The notes under the pieces: model-generated
Told to the model about the DNA's origin: nothing
Database searches by the model: none
The model's input: the letters and a program-made list of their open reading frames with translations, nothing else
In this document: positions 37,380-50,218 of the stretch, one piece after another
How the letters are laid out: the number at the start of each line of letters is the position of its first letter
Numbering within the stretch: the first letter of the stretch is position 1
DNA from: Euonymus europaeus
Lineage: Eukaryota; Streptophyta; Magnoliopsida; Celastrales; Celastraceae
Direction of reading: 5' to 3'
DNA length: 64,000 bases
Assembly (NCBI GenBank): GCA_963580455.1
Contig: OY756960.1
Span: 5,270,001 to 5,334,000, forward strand
Translations under genes and position numbers: made by a program

Positions 37380-39760
37380 CTCCCTCCTTAGCTAGTATAT
37401 TTGCCAATCCATTTCTTTCCCTCCTAATATTGACTCTTTCAAGGGATTGAATTTTTTATTTGGCTAAACATGCTGCTTTTTGAAAATAGTTGAGCTTCCA
37501 TGGAGCATCTCCTTCACTTGATGCCCATTCACATGTGTTGGTTGAATCTAACTCTAGTATTAGGTGAGCATCTGCTAGCATAGGATAATTGGTAGATAAT
37601 TCCAAAGCTTTATGGATTGCCATAAGTTCAGCTTGGTTTGACCTGCATTTCCTAAGAATAAGCATATATAATCTCCATCCCAGTCTCATAGTAGCCCCTA
37701 ATAACTATTTTTCTTGGCTTTCCTAAATAAGAGCCATCTACATTCCAGTTGCATTGCACACATGCTAGAAGTAACCACTGTAACTGATGAAATACCTTTG
37801 CTTTTTTTTCGCATTTGATAGTGACGAAATGGGATCAGGAGATATGGCTAAAAATGGACATTAAGAGGGAAAGGAAAGAACTATAGCTGAAATCCAATCC
37901 TTCTATCCTGCAAAAATTAATTGTAACACTTCCGACCACACCATTTCCATACTTGTAAAAGCTACATCATTTCTGGCCTTCTAGATGGACCAAACAATTA
38001 CGTAAAATAGTAATTCCCAAATCTTCTTTTGCAGCATCCCCTTTTCAACCAAGCAAATCCACTACTCAAATAATTGACATATATCCCCACTAGCTCACCA
38101 GGATACCCCCACCAGCTAGTTATTTGATACCAAAATGAGTGTGGATCGGGAAAAGAACAAAATGGGTGATCTACAAATTCTAAAGTAGAGGCACAGAGGG
38201 GGCAGACATTGTCTGATGCTGAAATCATGTCTATGTGAGCCAAAACACCTTGAGTTAGGACTTTCTTATGAAGTAGTATCCATGGAAAAACTTCCACCTT
38301 TGGTGGTGCAATACTTGGCCATAGATGGGCATAAAAAAGATGGAGTAGTTATCAAATTAGTGTTCATACTTGCCTCCAACAATTTTCAGACCATGGATTT
38401 TACAGAAAACTCTCATGTGATGAAATTTTTCAAATTAGTTCGTCTTTCTTATTTGGAGCCAAAACACATTCTACCAGAATAGCACTTAGCTGTGTCAAAA
38501 TAGCTTTTTCCCAAGCAAAAAAGGCCCTCTCCTCCATTGGATCTACCACTCCCATGCTTGATTGACCCATCTCCCCATATTTTGTACTTTCTAAGATTGT
38601 TGCACTGAGAAACTAAGTAACCTCTAAAATAGTGTCTTTAGAGCAACATCAATTATCCATTTGTCATACCAGAAACTTATTTGAGCTCCATTTCCAATTA
38701 ACGTACCCAGCCTTTCATTGAAAATCAAACTTGATAGTTGATCCTTTGAAACCAACGCAATCATACTTTTCTATAAAGAAGAGGCTGAATGAGAAAAAGG
38801 AAGTTGTAGCATAGAATTAGGCTCTCTCTCCTACAATATTTTTTCCTGAATAACTCTTTTCCAAAGCTGTCCATCTTCATTGAGATATCTCCATGCCCAT
38901 TTTAGCCGTAAGGCCCTATTCTTCAAAATTATTCATTCAATCCCCAAACCCCCAAATTTCTTAGGTTTAACCACTTGCTTCCAATTGATACAACGTATCT
39001 TTCCTTTATCAGAACTATCAACCCAGAGTAAGTTTCTTTGAATTGCCTCAAGCTTTCTTGCCATTGTCACTGGTAAATTGGAAGATTAGCAAGGGTTCAT
39101 TTAATCAACGTAAGTAAACCAGCTATAGATAGATGACTCTCCTTCCATGTTGCCAATTTTTTATTGAACAATTCTATAACTGGTCTCCATGTCTTTAGCC
39201 TATTGTTGTTTTCACCCAAAGGCAGCCCTAAATATCTGATAGGCAAGGGCTCAGCTTGAAATTGATTTTTAGCAGCAGCCTCATCCACCCAGACTCTGGA
39301 TTTACGAACACCTAATTGAACTTTCGCAGAAATTTATCATGAGGCCAGAGATCACTTAGAAGCATCTAAGCAATCTTTTGACCGTTTTCACATTCTTTTC
39401 TTTTGCACTAAAGAATACTAGTGTATCATCTGCATATACTAGATGAGAGAGAATCTAAACTATCTTTCTTCAGGATATGCCCTTTATAATCCCAACCTCT
39501 TAAGCTTTATAAAAAATATGATGCAATCCTTCTACAATAATATTAAACAAGAAAGGTGACAATGAGTCGCCTTGTCTAATCCCTTTTTGCATAAGAAAAG
39601 GTGTTGTAGGAGACCCATTCACGAGAACTGGAACAGTGGTAGTTTGACACATTCTAGTACCTAATTCCTCCACCTCTCTCCCATCCCCATTTTAAGCAGT
39701 ATTACATTCAGATAGCTCCAACTCACAGAACGCCTTCTCCATGTCAAGTTTTACTAGTAT
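37380..39760 (-). pseudogene. L1-type LINE ORF2 remnant (RT, zf-RVT, RNase H)
   Basis: Minus-strand order matches plant L1 ORF2. Reverse transcriptase comes first, with GIRQGDSLSPFLFNI (about 39545-39600) and the catalytic LVYADDTLVFFSAKEKN (about 39395-39445). Then come LPIRYLGLPLGENNNRLKTW, RPVIELFNKKLATWK (39097-39288), the WRYLNEDGQLWKRVI region (about 38840-38900), a zf-RVT-like segment with PWILLHKKVLTQ and CPLCAS (37998-38297), and an RNase H-like piece with SNQAELMAIHKALEL (37456-37689). The endonuclease and ORF1 are not seen next to it. Numerous stops and frameshifts; inactive. Confidence 0.85.
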
Positions 39761-40256
39761 ACTTTCCTTTTTCTTTTTCTTCGTCAAGCTACAATCTCAT
39801 TAGCTATAAGAACATTCTTTGTTCTTAGAATAGTAGCATTCCTATTTTGAAGAATCAAGTCTATGGAATGTAATAAATCATCGTTGCATCCACTTCTTTC
39901 ATCAAATAAAGAAAAAACATCAAAAGATCAACCTTAAAAATAGTAGTTTCTCCAACATACCTTTAGGCTATGCTTGAGTGAAGAGGTGATTGATTGCTTT
40001 TCGAATGGTTCTTTTGGTCTTGGGAAACCATCCTTTTGGATCACATAATGTTTTTTTTAATAAATGAGGACGATACCTCGTTAAATTTATTAATAGCCTC
40101 ACTTATAACAGATTAATACCGTGATTACAAAGACAAGAACTTGCAAGAAAAAGTAATGCACAACAAGAAATTTCACCATCCTCTGTCTTACAACTCAACT
40201 ATTTCATTGAATAATTCCCATCAATGGTGTGCTTCCAAATAATTTTGTCTCTTTTA

Positions 40257-40640
40257 TTAGAAAAAATGATAGAACTGCCAATAACATCCATCAAAGATGA
40301 TTCTAATTCTTCCTCCTATTGAAAAAGAACACACCTCCAAGAATAACCCATTGCTAAGAAAAACCATCCCAAATACCAAAACTAGAACTGAATCATCTTG
40401 CACACTAGAAATACAAAACAATCTACGGAAAATAATTTTAAGCGTGGACTCTCCACCCACCAATCCTCCCAAAATTTAATATTAACCCCATCACCAATAC
40501 TAAAGGCTAGATCATCTTTTATCGCCTTCTCCACGCAACCACCAATGGAATCCAAAAGGCGCATATTTCTCCATGACAAAGACAACTTGTGATGGTTAAC
40601 ATGACTACGAATGATCAGTGGGAGGTTATACATTAGTTAT
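40257..40640 (-). pseudogene. Second LINE ORF2 fragment
   Basis: Residues SWRNMRLLDSIGGCVEKAI and FSIGDGVNIKFWEDWWV correspond to the linker between reverse transcriptase and zf-RVT in plant L1 elements (the GDG..I.FW.D.W signature). Because it lies upstream of the RT of the neighbouring LINE on the same strand, it must be from a separate or rearranged copy. Confidence 0.75.
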
Positions 40641-41831
40641 TGTACATATACGAGTCCCATTAAAATTAAAATTAAAATATTCTATAATGGAGAAATTAGG
40701 CTTAGGTCCAAATTTACTAAGTTTTAAGAGTAAAAGGACAGCCGAATTTTTTTTTTAGTTAAGGTTCAGCTGATTTTTAAATCTATTGAATTAAGGAAAA
40801 AACTTAAAATTATAGATTTGTCATTGTTATTCCAATCAAATATGATTGAAAACTTATTTTTCTCGCTGCCGATGCTTCCGACTTTAGATTGAGGAGAGGC
40901 CAATGGCTTTGGAATCGTGAGGTCGAGATGAATCAAACTCAATTGGCCTTGCCAAGATTCGACATCAGAAACTGTCGATTCGAGGCAAAACGTTCATAAC
41001 ACGTTTTGCCTCAATCCGATCGTTTCTTGTGTCAGATCGAGGTGAGATCAGTGGGGTTAGAATCATTAGGCCGAGACAAATTCAATGCCACTAGACTTGT
41101 CGAGATCCGGCATTGGAAACTTCCAAATCAAGGCAAAATAGTCAGCACCAATCAGAACGTGTTTTACCTTGATCTGGCCATTTCTGGAGAAGGATCGAGA
41201 CGAGACCAGTGGCTTTGAATTTATCTTGGTCAGGCAATTTCAATGTCACTAGTCTCGCCTCAATCCGTCATCGAAAAGTGATTACTTGGTCAAAAAATAT
41301 TTTGAAGGTTCTACAGAGAAAAATTGCATTGTACATTTTATGATGATATTATTGGCCCATTATCTACGTCTTGCTTTAAGTGCTTCCAATGGTCAGAATT
41401 TGTTGGATTTAGTGAATCTGAACTTTCTAGTTCATCACTTGGGACATAGGTTTTTAATAGCGAATCTGGGTTTTGATCTGTCGAATAGAGAAAAAATAAT
41501 TCTACAGGAAAAAAGAGTTCTATCCAATTTTGGAAGTTTGGACCTCGATGTTTAGGATACCCGAGCCCGTTAGGGTTTAGTAGTTAGGATCCTATGGTTT
41601 AGCACTTGTGATATTCAATATTTTGATAGTGAATCCGTTCCTTGAGCCCGTTAGGGTTTAACGAATGCAAGCCTTAAGATTCATCGCTTGCGACATAAAG
41701 ATTTAGTAGTGAATCTATGCTTTGGGTCTGTCGAATAGAAAAAAATTACATAGAAAAAATAATTGTATAGAGAAATAAAGGTTCTACAAAGAAATATATG
41801 TTATAAAGAGAACAAGAGCTATGCACTAAGA
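40641..41831. repeat. Diverged direct repeats, no gene
   Basis: 40890-41280 contains two to three diverged copies of a ~155-bp block (CCAGTGGCTTTGAAT, GAGACGAGA, AATTCAATGCCACTAG, CGTTTTGCCTCAATCCG). 41380-41760 contains repeats of GATAGTGAATCC..TTGAGCCCGTTAGGGTTTA. Open frames inside are repeat-driven. Confidence 0.5.
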
Positions 41832-42177
41832 GTTATGCATTGGTATCAGTAAGAACAACTACTTTTGTCAGTAATAATATTTTTTTTACTGACAACAATT
41901 GGTCAAAAAGTAAGGCATTTGTTTGACTGAAATTTCGTACAAATTTCTATCAGCCTTCGATGCATTGGTATCAGTAAGAACAACTACTTTTGTCAGTAAT
42001 AATATTTTTCTTGACTGGTAACAATTGGTCAAAAAGTTAAAGCATTTGTTTGACTGACATTCCGTACAAATCTTTGTCAGTCTTCAGTGCATTGGTATCA
42101 ATAAGAACAACTACTTTTGACAGTAATAATTTTGTTTTGACTGACAACAATTGGTCAAAAAGCTAAAGCATTTGTAC
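41832..42177. repeat. Tandem repeat, ~128-bp unit, 2.7 copies
   Basis: Units begin ATGCATTGGTATCAGTAAGA at about 41832, 41960 and 42088, each containing AACTACTTTTGTCAGTAATA and ACAATTGGTCAAAAAG. The third copy is truncated after CATTTGT. Confidence 0.85.
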
Positions 42178-42717
42178 CATGTATGTATTTTCACATAGAT
42201 GGAAAAGACAAGACAACCATATCTCACAAGGCCAAACCGTTTCAACATATATGTGAAAATGGTAAAATCATTCTAGTGCTTTATCTATTTGACAATGATC
42301 ATGCCAGAAAAAGAAAAAGAAAAAGAAATGAAAAAAAAGTGAGTCCCAATAAAACAAAGATAACTACTTTTGAATTATACTGACATAGATACGTACTTTT
42401 GCAGATATCAATCACTTTGGCCAGCCTACTAATAGGTCTACGAATAGCAAAATCGACTGTATTTAGATGTACCCTATTTGAATAGGTATGTATTTTTGTC
42501 TTCTATTGCTTCTTTATAAATTTTAGGAAATATACATAAACCCCCACAAATTATGTCCAAATGACAAATGCCTCATACGCTATGGACGTGTTTCATTATT
42601 TTTGGACGTATTTTATGTTTTATTTGGTAATTTTTTATTAGCTAATTATTTTGTCATTTTTCTCACTAATTATTATAGGACACATTAAATAATATTTTTA
42701 TTAAGCACATTTATAGC
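42178..42717. other. Intergenic, nothing recognisable
   Basis: Only short lysine-rich frames. This is where the rest of the copia element on the minus strand would be expected; none of it is seen. Confidence 0.4.
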
Positions 42718-43464
42718 TCAATTATAGGACACATTTCCTCCTTTGTCTTTATTGAAAACCTTACCCTTACCCTTCCACTTTTTGCGTCCAAAGCCTTGTG
42801 CTCCTCGCGATTTGGATTCAGTCATGAAAGCTTCACTGTCAGGCTTTTCAGAGAGAAGATGATCTTTTTCAAGCTCAACATGACAAGCGACTTCATCAAA
42901 TGTCTTGATGTTGTCATTGTGGGTAAGGTTAACTAACATATGTTCCCAATTTCTTGGCAAAGACTGAATGACAGCTTGGACTTGCTGCTCGTCAATCATT
43001 TCATGCCAAGTAGCCTTCAATTCACTAATCATGTTAGACATGACAGTTAGAGTCAGATGCTACCTCATGGTTTGATCTTGGCGCTTCTTATAACCATCAA
43101 ACTTGAGGGTTAACTGACGCAATCTTGTTGTTGAAGTTCCACCATACTGGAGCTCAACAGCATCCCAAACTGTTTGAGCTGAACGGTACTTCTCAAAGCG
43201 CAGCATTATGTCATTCTTCATGCTGCTCAACATCGAAATGTGAGCCACACGATCTTTGAGCTTATAGGCCTAATATGTCTCCATATCATGCCCATGTTGA
43301 ACAGTGTTCCCTTACTCAGGTTCAGTCATCGGTTGTGTGATTATATCCAGCATGTCTTGCTCATCTAGGAGGTACTGAATCTTACGATGCCAAACATCGT
43401 AATTCTTCTCATTCAGTTTGTCTCCATGGTTCAAATCAGGGACAATGCTCTTTGTTGCAGCCAT
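42718..43464 (-). pseudogene. Copia gag (UBN2-type) with stops
   Basis: Gag of a Ty1/copia element, read from ATG at 43462-43464. Motifs are DKLNEKNYDVWHRKIQYLL, KSAQTVW-like AQTVWDAVELQYGG, STTRLRQLTLKFDGYKKR, IQSLPRNWEHMLVNLTHNDN and a basic tail KKWKGKGKVFNKDKGG leading toward the zinc knuckle. It has three in-frame stops; at one the codon after QTMR is TAG where relatives have Gln (CAG), a C-to-T change. Nothing of pol follows. The matching 5' LTR lies upstream at 45097-45453. Confidence 0.85.
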
Positions 43465-45096
43465 TTCAACTATATATAGAGACAATTACTTAAATTAGGA
43501 TGTTGTATAATTCAATCATTTGACAACAATGTTTCGCTACGATGTCCTGAATTAATTAATAATAATATAACACATGCAACAGCAACGAAAGAAATGTAAA
43601 CATTCAATCAATTTTTGTTAGCATAGTCCAATTATTATTATTTAATTTAAACATGCGCAACATTTTAATTATTAGGTGAGATAATTTAAATCTAGCAACC
43701 TAAAAACCTCCCACTAATAATGACATCAATTATACACGATATATATATATATATGTCATTCATAAACATTAATATGTACATACAAAGCTCAATAAATCGA
43801 AAATATGTATAATGTGATAATAACCATACATAAATCACATGCCAGGTATATAATCAGGATCATCTTAACATATCATCCAAATCTTCATCGCCATGTCCAC
43901 CAAGCTCGTACATCTCATACCATGGAACGAATCAGGCAGCAAGTTTCAAATTCCTTGCGCTTCGTCCAGTCTGACGAATACCCTTTGCCTTTAACTGACT
44001 TTCCCTCTCAAGCAGTAAATCCTCAGCGAGAGTATTAAAGTCCAAGGTGCTCAACCTTTGTATTAAGGATTGACGAATTGAACCCCATTCGTTTGGCAGA
44101 GCATCAAAATCTGGATTTGTTGCTCGATGAAGAATTCATAAACATCACGATGCCACAGATTATTAATCTAATAATACATATAATCTATATGTTCAACAAT
44201 CGTATGTGAAGCACTCTTCTTATATGCCAACAAATGAATTATTTGTGCTCGTGTAGCCACAACACACACAAATAATCAACAAAACAATAATTAACTTATT
44301 AATTAGTTAATTATAATTTATAACATGCATTAAATTTTTCTATAATTCAAAAAAATTCAGGAAAATAATAAATAAAAAATTAATAATTATTTAATCTGAA
44401 AAAAATATATTGTAATTTTCTAAGCTCAAACGCGCCCACACTCGCCAAAATAGTTCGACCAATCAAAGCTAAAGGTGCACAACACGTGTGGTCAAAAACG
44501 TTGGTTTACCAATATTTTATTTTATTATGATTATTATTTTTTATTAAATGAAGGATTGCGGGTCAAACCCGACCCGAGGTCCCGCCGCAGGTGCCGCGTG
44601 AATGCTCCGCCCAGAGCGTGAGCATCACGCGTCGCCTTCCAGCTGTTTTTTCCGGCTAACTTTTTTCCGATCAAGCATATAAAGAACTTCAGACTTTATG
44701 TTTGAATTTTTCGATCATTTTTTACATGTGTAAAAAGTGTTTGAATTACACACGCATGAATCTGAGACTAAAACTACCCAAGAACAAAAAATTTCCCAGA
44801 AAATTTGCCCATAAAAACATATATTTGACAGTTTTGATCATCATTCTTCGAAAAATCATAACAATTCACACGGTGATCAGAATAATATGTAAAAATATTC
44901 GTTGGAAAGCTTGTTTTACGAGATGTAACCATACCAAATACGTAAGCAAAACACCAAAGAATCATACTCGAAATTGATCACAAAGTTTCGGTTTCCATAT
45001 GTATTTTCATGGTGTTTGATGCATTCTAATGCATTTTTAATCATAAAAATGCCACAATCAAGCATGAAAACATATGTAAAATGCCGATGATACCAA
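43465..45096 (-). mobile_element. Copia leader region with a second gag-like piece
   Basis: Region between the copia LTR and gag. On the minus strand about 43945-44150 encodes ALPNEWGSIRQSLIQRL, then LAEDLLLERESQLKAKG, resembling the UBN2-type gag tail of another copia family, so a second element may be nested here. A GC-rich island (GACCCGAGGTCCCGCCGCAG) lies near 44572-44640. An (AT)n tract is at 43738-43755. The degenerate primer-binding site TTGGTATCATCGGC is at 45083-45096. Confidence 0.5.
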
Positions 45097-45453
45097 TGTA
45101 TAATCAGTAGGATCAATAACACTTACTGGGTTTTTTATCGTTACGACAAACTTGACAGGATCGTTATATGTCTTCAATACTTCAACGTCAAACTCCAATT
45201 ACTAGAACCGGAATCAATTCCATAGTACGAACACCGTTTTGATCTAAAATTGCAAGTACACACTCTTTTGGAACTCTCTCAAGAAGATCCACCCTTGTCT
45301 CTTCTCTTGGTGAAGTTACATACACATATGGGAGAGGTTGGAATATAGTTACTTCATGTAACTTCTTTTCAACCTCTCTTAACTTCTCTTGTAAATCGGT
45401 TGGACTGAGTCTAGTTCACATAGGCGATCCAACCCACATCCCTATGTCCAACA
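45097..45453 (-). repeat. 5' LTR of the truncated copia element
   Basis: On the minus strand it starts TGTTGGACATAGGGATG and ends CTACTGATTATACA, immediately followed by a primer-binding-site-like TTGGTATCATCGGC. 357 bp with TG...CA ends. No 3' LTR was found, so the element is truncated. Confidence 0.6.
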
Positions 45454-46384
45454 GGTTCAAATACTAAAAATTGTGTTTAAGTACACTTTTCCTTATTTTA
45501 ATAAGGGGTAATGGTATTTAAACCCCCAAAAAATGGTAACCATACCCCCTCAATTTTTTTAATAATTTTTTTTACCTTGTAATCAGTGTATAATTGATAT
45601 TTTAATAGAATAAATCTAATTTTATCTAAATGTCTATTTTGCCCATATAATTTAGTATCCTTACCCCCTAATTTAGTATCCTTACCCCCTAATTTAGTAT
45701 CCATACCCCCTATCCACATGTCACTCATCATATCCCTAATTTGGTATCCTTACCCCCTAATTTGGTAACCAAACTCCCCTTTAATTTTTTATTAATTTTT
45801 TTATCTCAAAATCAGTGTCTTAATGTTATTTTATTAAGATTATATTATTTTTTTAAAATATCTATTATGCCCTTATCTATTAGTAACTATACCCCCATTT
45901 TTAGTAACCTTACCCCCATATCCACAAAATAATTTTTTTATTCTAATATATGTTTTAGAAAATTTATTTTAATTCTTAGATAATTGTTTTTTCAATATAT
46001 GTTGTAAAACTATTTTAATTTTTTTTTCTATTGTTTTGATTATTAGTGAATTTTTCTTGCATTTTTTTGTTTTGTTTTCAATTATTACGGTATTTTTTGT
46101 CTGTATTCTACTATGTTTTTTTACTTTTTTTTTGTTTGTACTAACACATGATTTTGTTTTGATTATTAGTGATTTTTTTTCCTGCATTTTTTTTTTGTTG
46201 TTTTTCAATTATTACTGAGAATTTTGTTGTTTTGTTCAATTATTTCTGTAAAATAAAAAAGTTGACGTACATACTGTGTACTAACTATTTTGTTTCTATC
46301 ATATATGCTGTTAGCTTTATTAATTTTTTCTACTAAGACATTATGAAGAAAAAGAAAATCAAGATATTCCTAGCCCATTTGTAA

Positions 46385-46490
46385 GCACTATCATCATTGG
46401 CAAGATATTCCCAGCCCATAAAAAAGAGCTCTTCTTTAATATTGCAGGCCACAAGCTCACCATTGTAGAAGTTGATGCTCTTTTGATTCA
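46385..46490 (+). pseudogene. Laccase-like exon fragment captured in the MULE
   Basis: One frame reads KKELFFNIAGHKLTIVEVDA, then LFIH, which resembles the conserved NEELFF.IA.H.LTVV..DA stretch in the second cupredoxin domain of plant laccases. Only about 35 codons match and stops follow. Its position between the left TIR and the transposase suggests transduplication of a host exon. The similarity is short and from memory of the family pattern. Confidence 0.5.
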
Positions 46491-47372
46491 TGTTACTAAT
46501 CTATCAAAAGAGTTGGGAGTTTGCAAAGGAATAATATTATGTTCATATCCGTTCATCTCTAAGTCAATGCCTTGGCTATAGCAAGAGCCGGAGTGATACC
46601 ACCGGTGCTTGGACTGTGATAGACAAGCCTTATATTATTTCAAGCAGAATAGGCGAACAAACACTTTGAAGGCATCATAGATAACCCATTGGGCACCAGT
46701 AAGGGTTCCAATCATAACAATAAGAAGGTCAGTTTACCTCTTTGAATCTCTCTCTCTCTCTCTCTCTTATTTGGGAGGGAAACAAGACCTTTAAGCATTT
46801 CTACTCCTTAAAGCTATAGTTTTTTTTAGAACTTTCTCCCCTTTTCCGCTTCTATCTTTGGTCTTAAGAATGCTGTTTTTAAAATCTGATGAGCCAACCT
46901 TCAATATTACATATTATCTCATGCCTGGGTCATTAGGTCCGGTTCTAGTAAGTGAGTGCTATACAGGCTTCAATTTGTTTATAAAAGCAAGCTACCTTTA
47001 GCCAACACCTCAAAATCTTGTTGAGAATGGGAGCATGCGTGGGAGCAACTACATTATATGATTTGATCGAGGAGTCTCTCTCTGTGACCTTTACGTGATA
47101 GTAGGATGTCCACTTTCTTCATTGTTAGTGGTGCCAGTGCATATTTGTAGTTTGTTTAGGGGCTTGGTCTTTTCTTTCTTTCACTTTTCTTTCTGGTTGT
47201 CTGAAGTCTCACTCTGAATGGATGTTGTCGTGATCTGTTGTGCTCCTCACTTGAAATGTCTTTTTTATATCTTTTTTGTTGACCTTTACTATATTTGTTG
47301 CTATAGTATTTTATTTTAAAATGCTAATTTTGGTTTGGTCTCACCTGTTGATTATCATTTGGTTAGGCCACA

Positions 47373-50218
47373 ATGGACAATCTTAAATTTTGGGCAGAAA
47401 GTTTGAGATTGTCGAGCGGATCGATATCAAGTGAGGTATGAAGTATGATATATTTTATATAATTTATATAAAATTAATTTTAATGATATTGATGTTTTCT
47501 TGTAGGAGGAATATGTTCGAAATTTATCAGCAACCCATTCTTGGAGAGAGGAAGAAAGCGGAGTAGATTTCCATACACAAGAAGATGAAGATAATCTTCA
47601 AATTGATGTTATCGATGATTTTTTGACGGATATGGTAAAAATTGATAAATTTATTTTTCATCGATTAATTAAATAAGCGGGTGTTGACAAGTTAAAAGTG
47701 TTTACAGGTATTCAATTCTCGAGAATCAGTAGTGGAATGGGTTCGAAATCGTGGACGTGATCTTGGTTTTGTAATTATTATCAAAATGTCATAAATCGGA
47801 GGATTTGGAAAGCGTCATAAATTACTTTTACAGTGTGAGCGTAGTGGTCATTAAGTGCCCAAAAAGAAGCCTACCAAGGTTACTGGTTCAAAACGATGTA
47901 ATTGTCCGTTTACAATTAAGGGGATTAAGTTGAAGACAAGTGATGACTAGATGCTTCGGGTTTTATGTGGAATTCATAACCACAAGGCTGCAGTATACAT
48001 GGAGGGTCATTCATACGTCGGTCGCCTATCTTCAGCTGAAAATGACACGTTGATAGATATGTCAAGAAATTTAGTGAAGCCACGAAACATTTTGGCCACA
48101 CTAAAAAATAGAGATCCAAAGAATGTCTCGACCATTCAAACCATCTACGATGCCCGTAAAAAGTTTCATACATCAGAACAGGCAGGTAAATCACAAATAC
48201 AACTTCTGTCATGTTTGGATGAGCACGAGTATATTTTCATGCATCGCTCTGACGATTTCACTAATGAGCTCCTAGATATATTCTTTGCACATCCTCGTTC
48301 CATAGATTTACTTCGTGCTTTCCGTATGTGCTGATTATGGACTCTACTTACAAAACGAACAGGTTTAGAATGCCTCTTTTTGAGATTGTTGGTGTGACAC
48401 CAACAAACATGACATTTTGTGTTGCATTTGTTTTCCTTCAAGCAGAAAAGGAAGAAAATTATGCATGGGCATTGGGCTATTTGAGGACCGCGATGGTTGA
48501 TTGTATAAGTCCAAGAGTTATAATTACAGACAGAGATTTGGCTTTGATGAAAGCAAGTGCCCAAGTATTTCCAGACTCAATAAAGTTTCTTTGCAAGTGA
48601 CACATTTCAAGGAACATAGTTACGAACTGCAATAAGTCCTTTGCTGACAAAACATCATGGGAGGCTTTTTATTCACTGTGGCACACTTTGATGGATTCTG
48701 AATCAGAAATCGAGTATGTTTATAACAAGTCCTCCATGGAGATTATGTTCAATGGTTATCCATCAGTCATAAATTATGTTAATGACGTTTGGCTCACACC
48801 GTACAAAGAGATGTTTATAGCTGCTTTGACGAAGAACTGTATGCATTATGGTAATCAAACCACAAATAGAGCTGAGAGTCAACATGCTAAATTGAAAAGG
48901 TACATGGGTACATCACAATTAGATTTCCATGCTGCTTGGGATTGTATTCATCAACTGTTACAGGCTCAGTTTACAGCAATAAAGGCTAGTTTGGAAAAAA
49001 GTAGAAATGTTGTTCAAACCAGAACATTTTTGAGAGCTCAGGGGGTTTGTGTCTATGGATGCAATGCTTCATATTTCAAAAGAAATTGAGCGTTCTAAAG
49101 TTGTGGGGGCAGACATCAATGCTTGTAGATGCAATCTTCGATTAACTCATGGATTACCATGTGCCCATGAGATTGCAATATATCTGGCGAATTATCGTCC
49201 AATTCCACTATCATGCATTGATAGTTTCTAGAATAAACTAGATATATTGCCATCAGTGTTAGTACAAGATGATGATATAAGTTGCAACGTAGAGGTGCAA
49301 ATGTTCACAGATCAGTTTAAAAAGAAGTCAAAAAGTGGTAAAGTCTCTCTACTGAGAAAATTGAGAGAGATAATTAATCCATCAACGAGTGCACTTACTA
49401 AACCAGAGAGAAAAACAGATACTCGTGGTCGACCATCGTCCAAGAACAAAGTTGACGCATCAACCAAACGTAATCCCTCCTCATTTGAATTGGTTGAACA
49501 TGATTTTATGGAGTTGCAACAACCAAGTAGGCATAGTTGCTCTTCTCTACATGTCCCTGCATTAGGTCCAAAACAAATGGGGTTAAGACGAACAAAAACT
49601 ACAAGACAACATCATTACATTAGCCAATTTTTGTCTATAATGCAACCATATATAATTTCTATCACAGATGTAAAGGCAGACGGAAATTGTGGTTTCAGGG
49701 CTATTGCTGGATTACTTGGTCTTGGTGAAGATTTATGGCCCAACATCCGACAAGATTTGATTTTCGAGATAAGGACATTTTGGAATGAGTATATTGACAT
49801 CTATGGTCGTTATGATAAAGCTATTTCAATTTACAATTCATTGTGCTTCTTTGAATCAGATCGGCCAGCTCCACTAGAATATTGGATGACAATGCCAGAT
49901 ATGGGGCACTTGATTGCATGTAAGTATAATGTCATCTTACATGTTCTTAGCAATGAACAGTGCCTAACTTTTTTGCCTCTCCGCTCCATACCTCCTACAC
50001 CGCATGAGCGTGTAATTATGACCATTGGATTTGTTAATGGCAACCATTTTGTTCAACTGTCATTGGCAGATATGTACCCCATGCCTCCTATTATGATCCA
50101 ATGGTTTAGGTACAGGTATCAATGCGCGGCTGAATGGGTGACTTCGTACAAAGAGCAGCTTGCTTCATTTGTCCAATCAACTCAAACGACAAATCCATCT
50201 AGCTATATTGAATTGTGA
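47373..50218 (+). pseudogene. MULE transposase fused to OTU cysteine protease domain, inactivated
   Basis: Three exons by eye: 47373-47435, 47506-47634 and 47708-50218. Domain order: acidic leader; FAR1/WRKY-GCM1-like zinc-binding part (VVEWVRNRGRDLGF, RCNCPFTIKG, HNHKA); MULE catalytic core with DSTYKTNRFRMPLFEIVGVT, ITDRD and NRAESQHAKLK; SWIM finger CRC..THGLPCAHEIA; a basic linker with TRGRP; then an OTU domain with DGNCGFRAIAGLLG (Cys at 49688-49690) and NGNHFVQLSL (His at 50045-50047). Defects: stops at 47792, 47852, 47948, 48598 and 49229; a one-base loss near 48320; a one-base gain in the G-run at 49041-49045. Three of the stops replace expected Trp codons. The 323-codon OTU half has no break. 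Confidence 0.92.

Noticed and set aside
45969..46208. Lys-rich minus frame and Phe-rich plus frame in the MULE TIR
   Set aside because: Produced by poly-T low-complexity sequence and its internal duplication, without homology.
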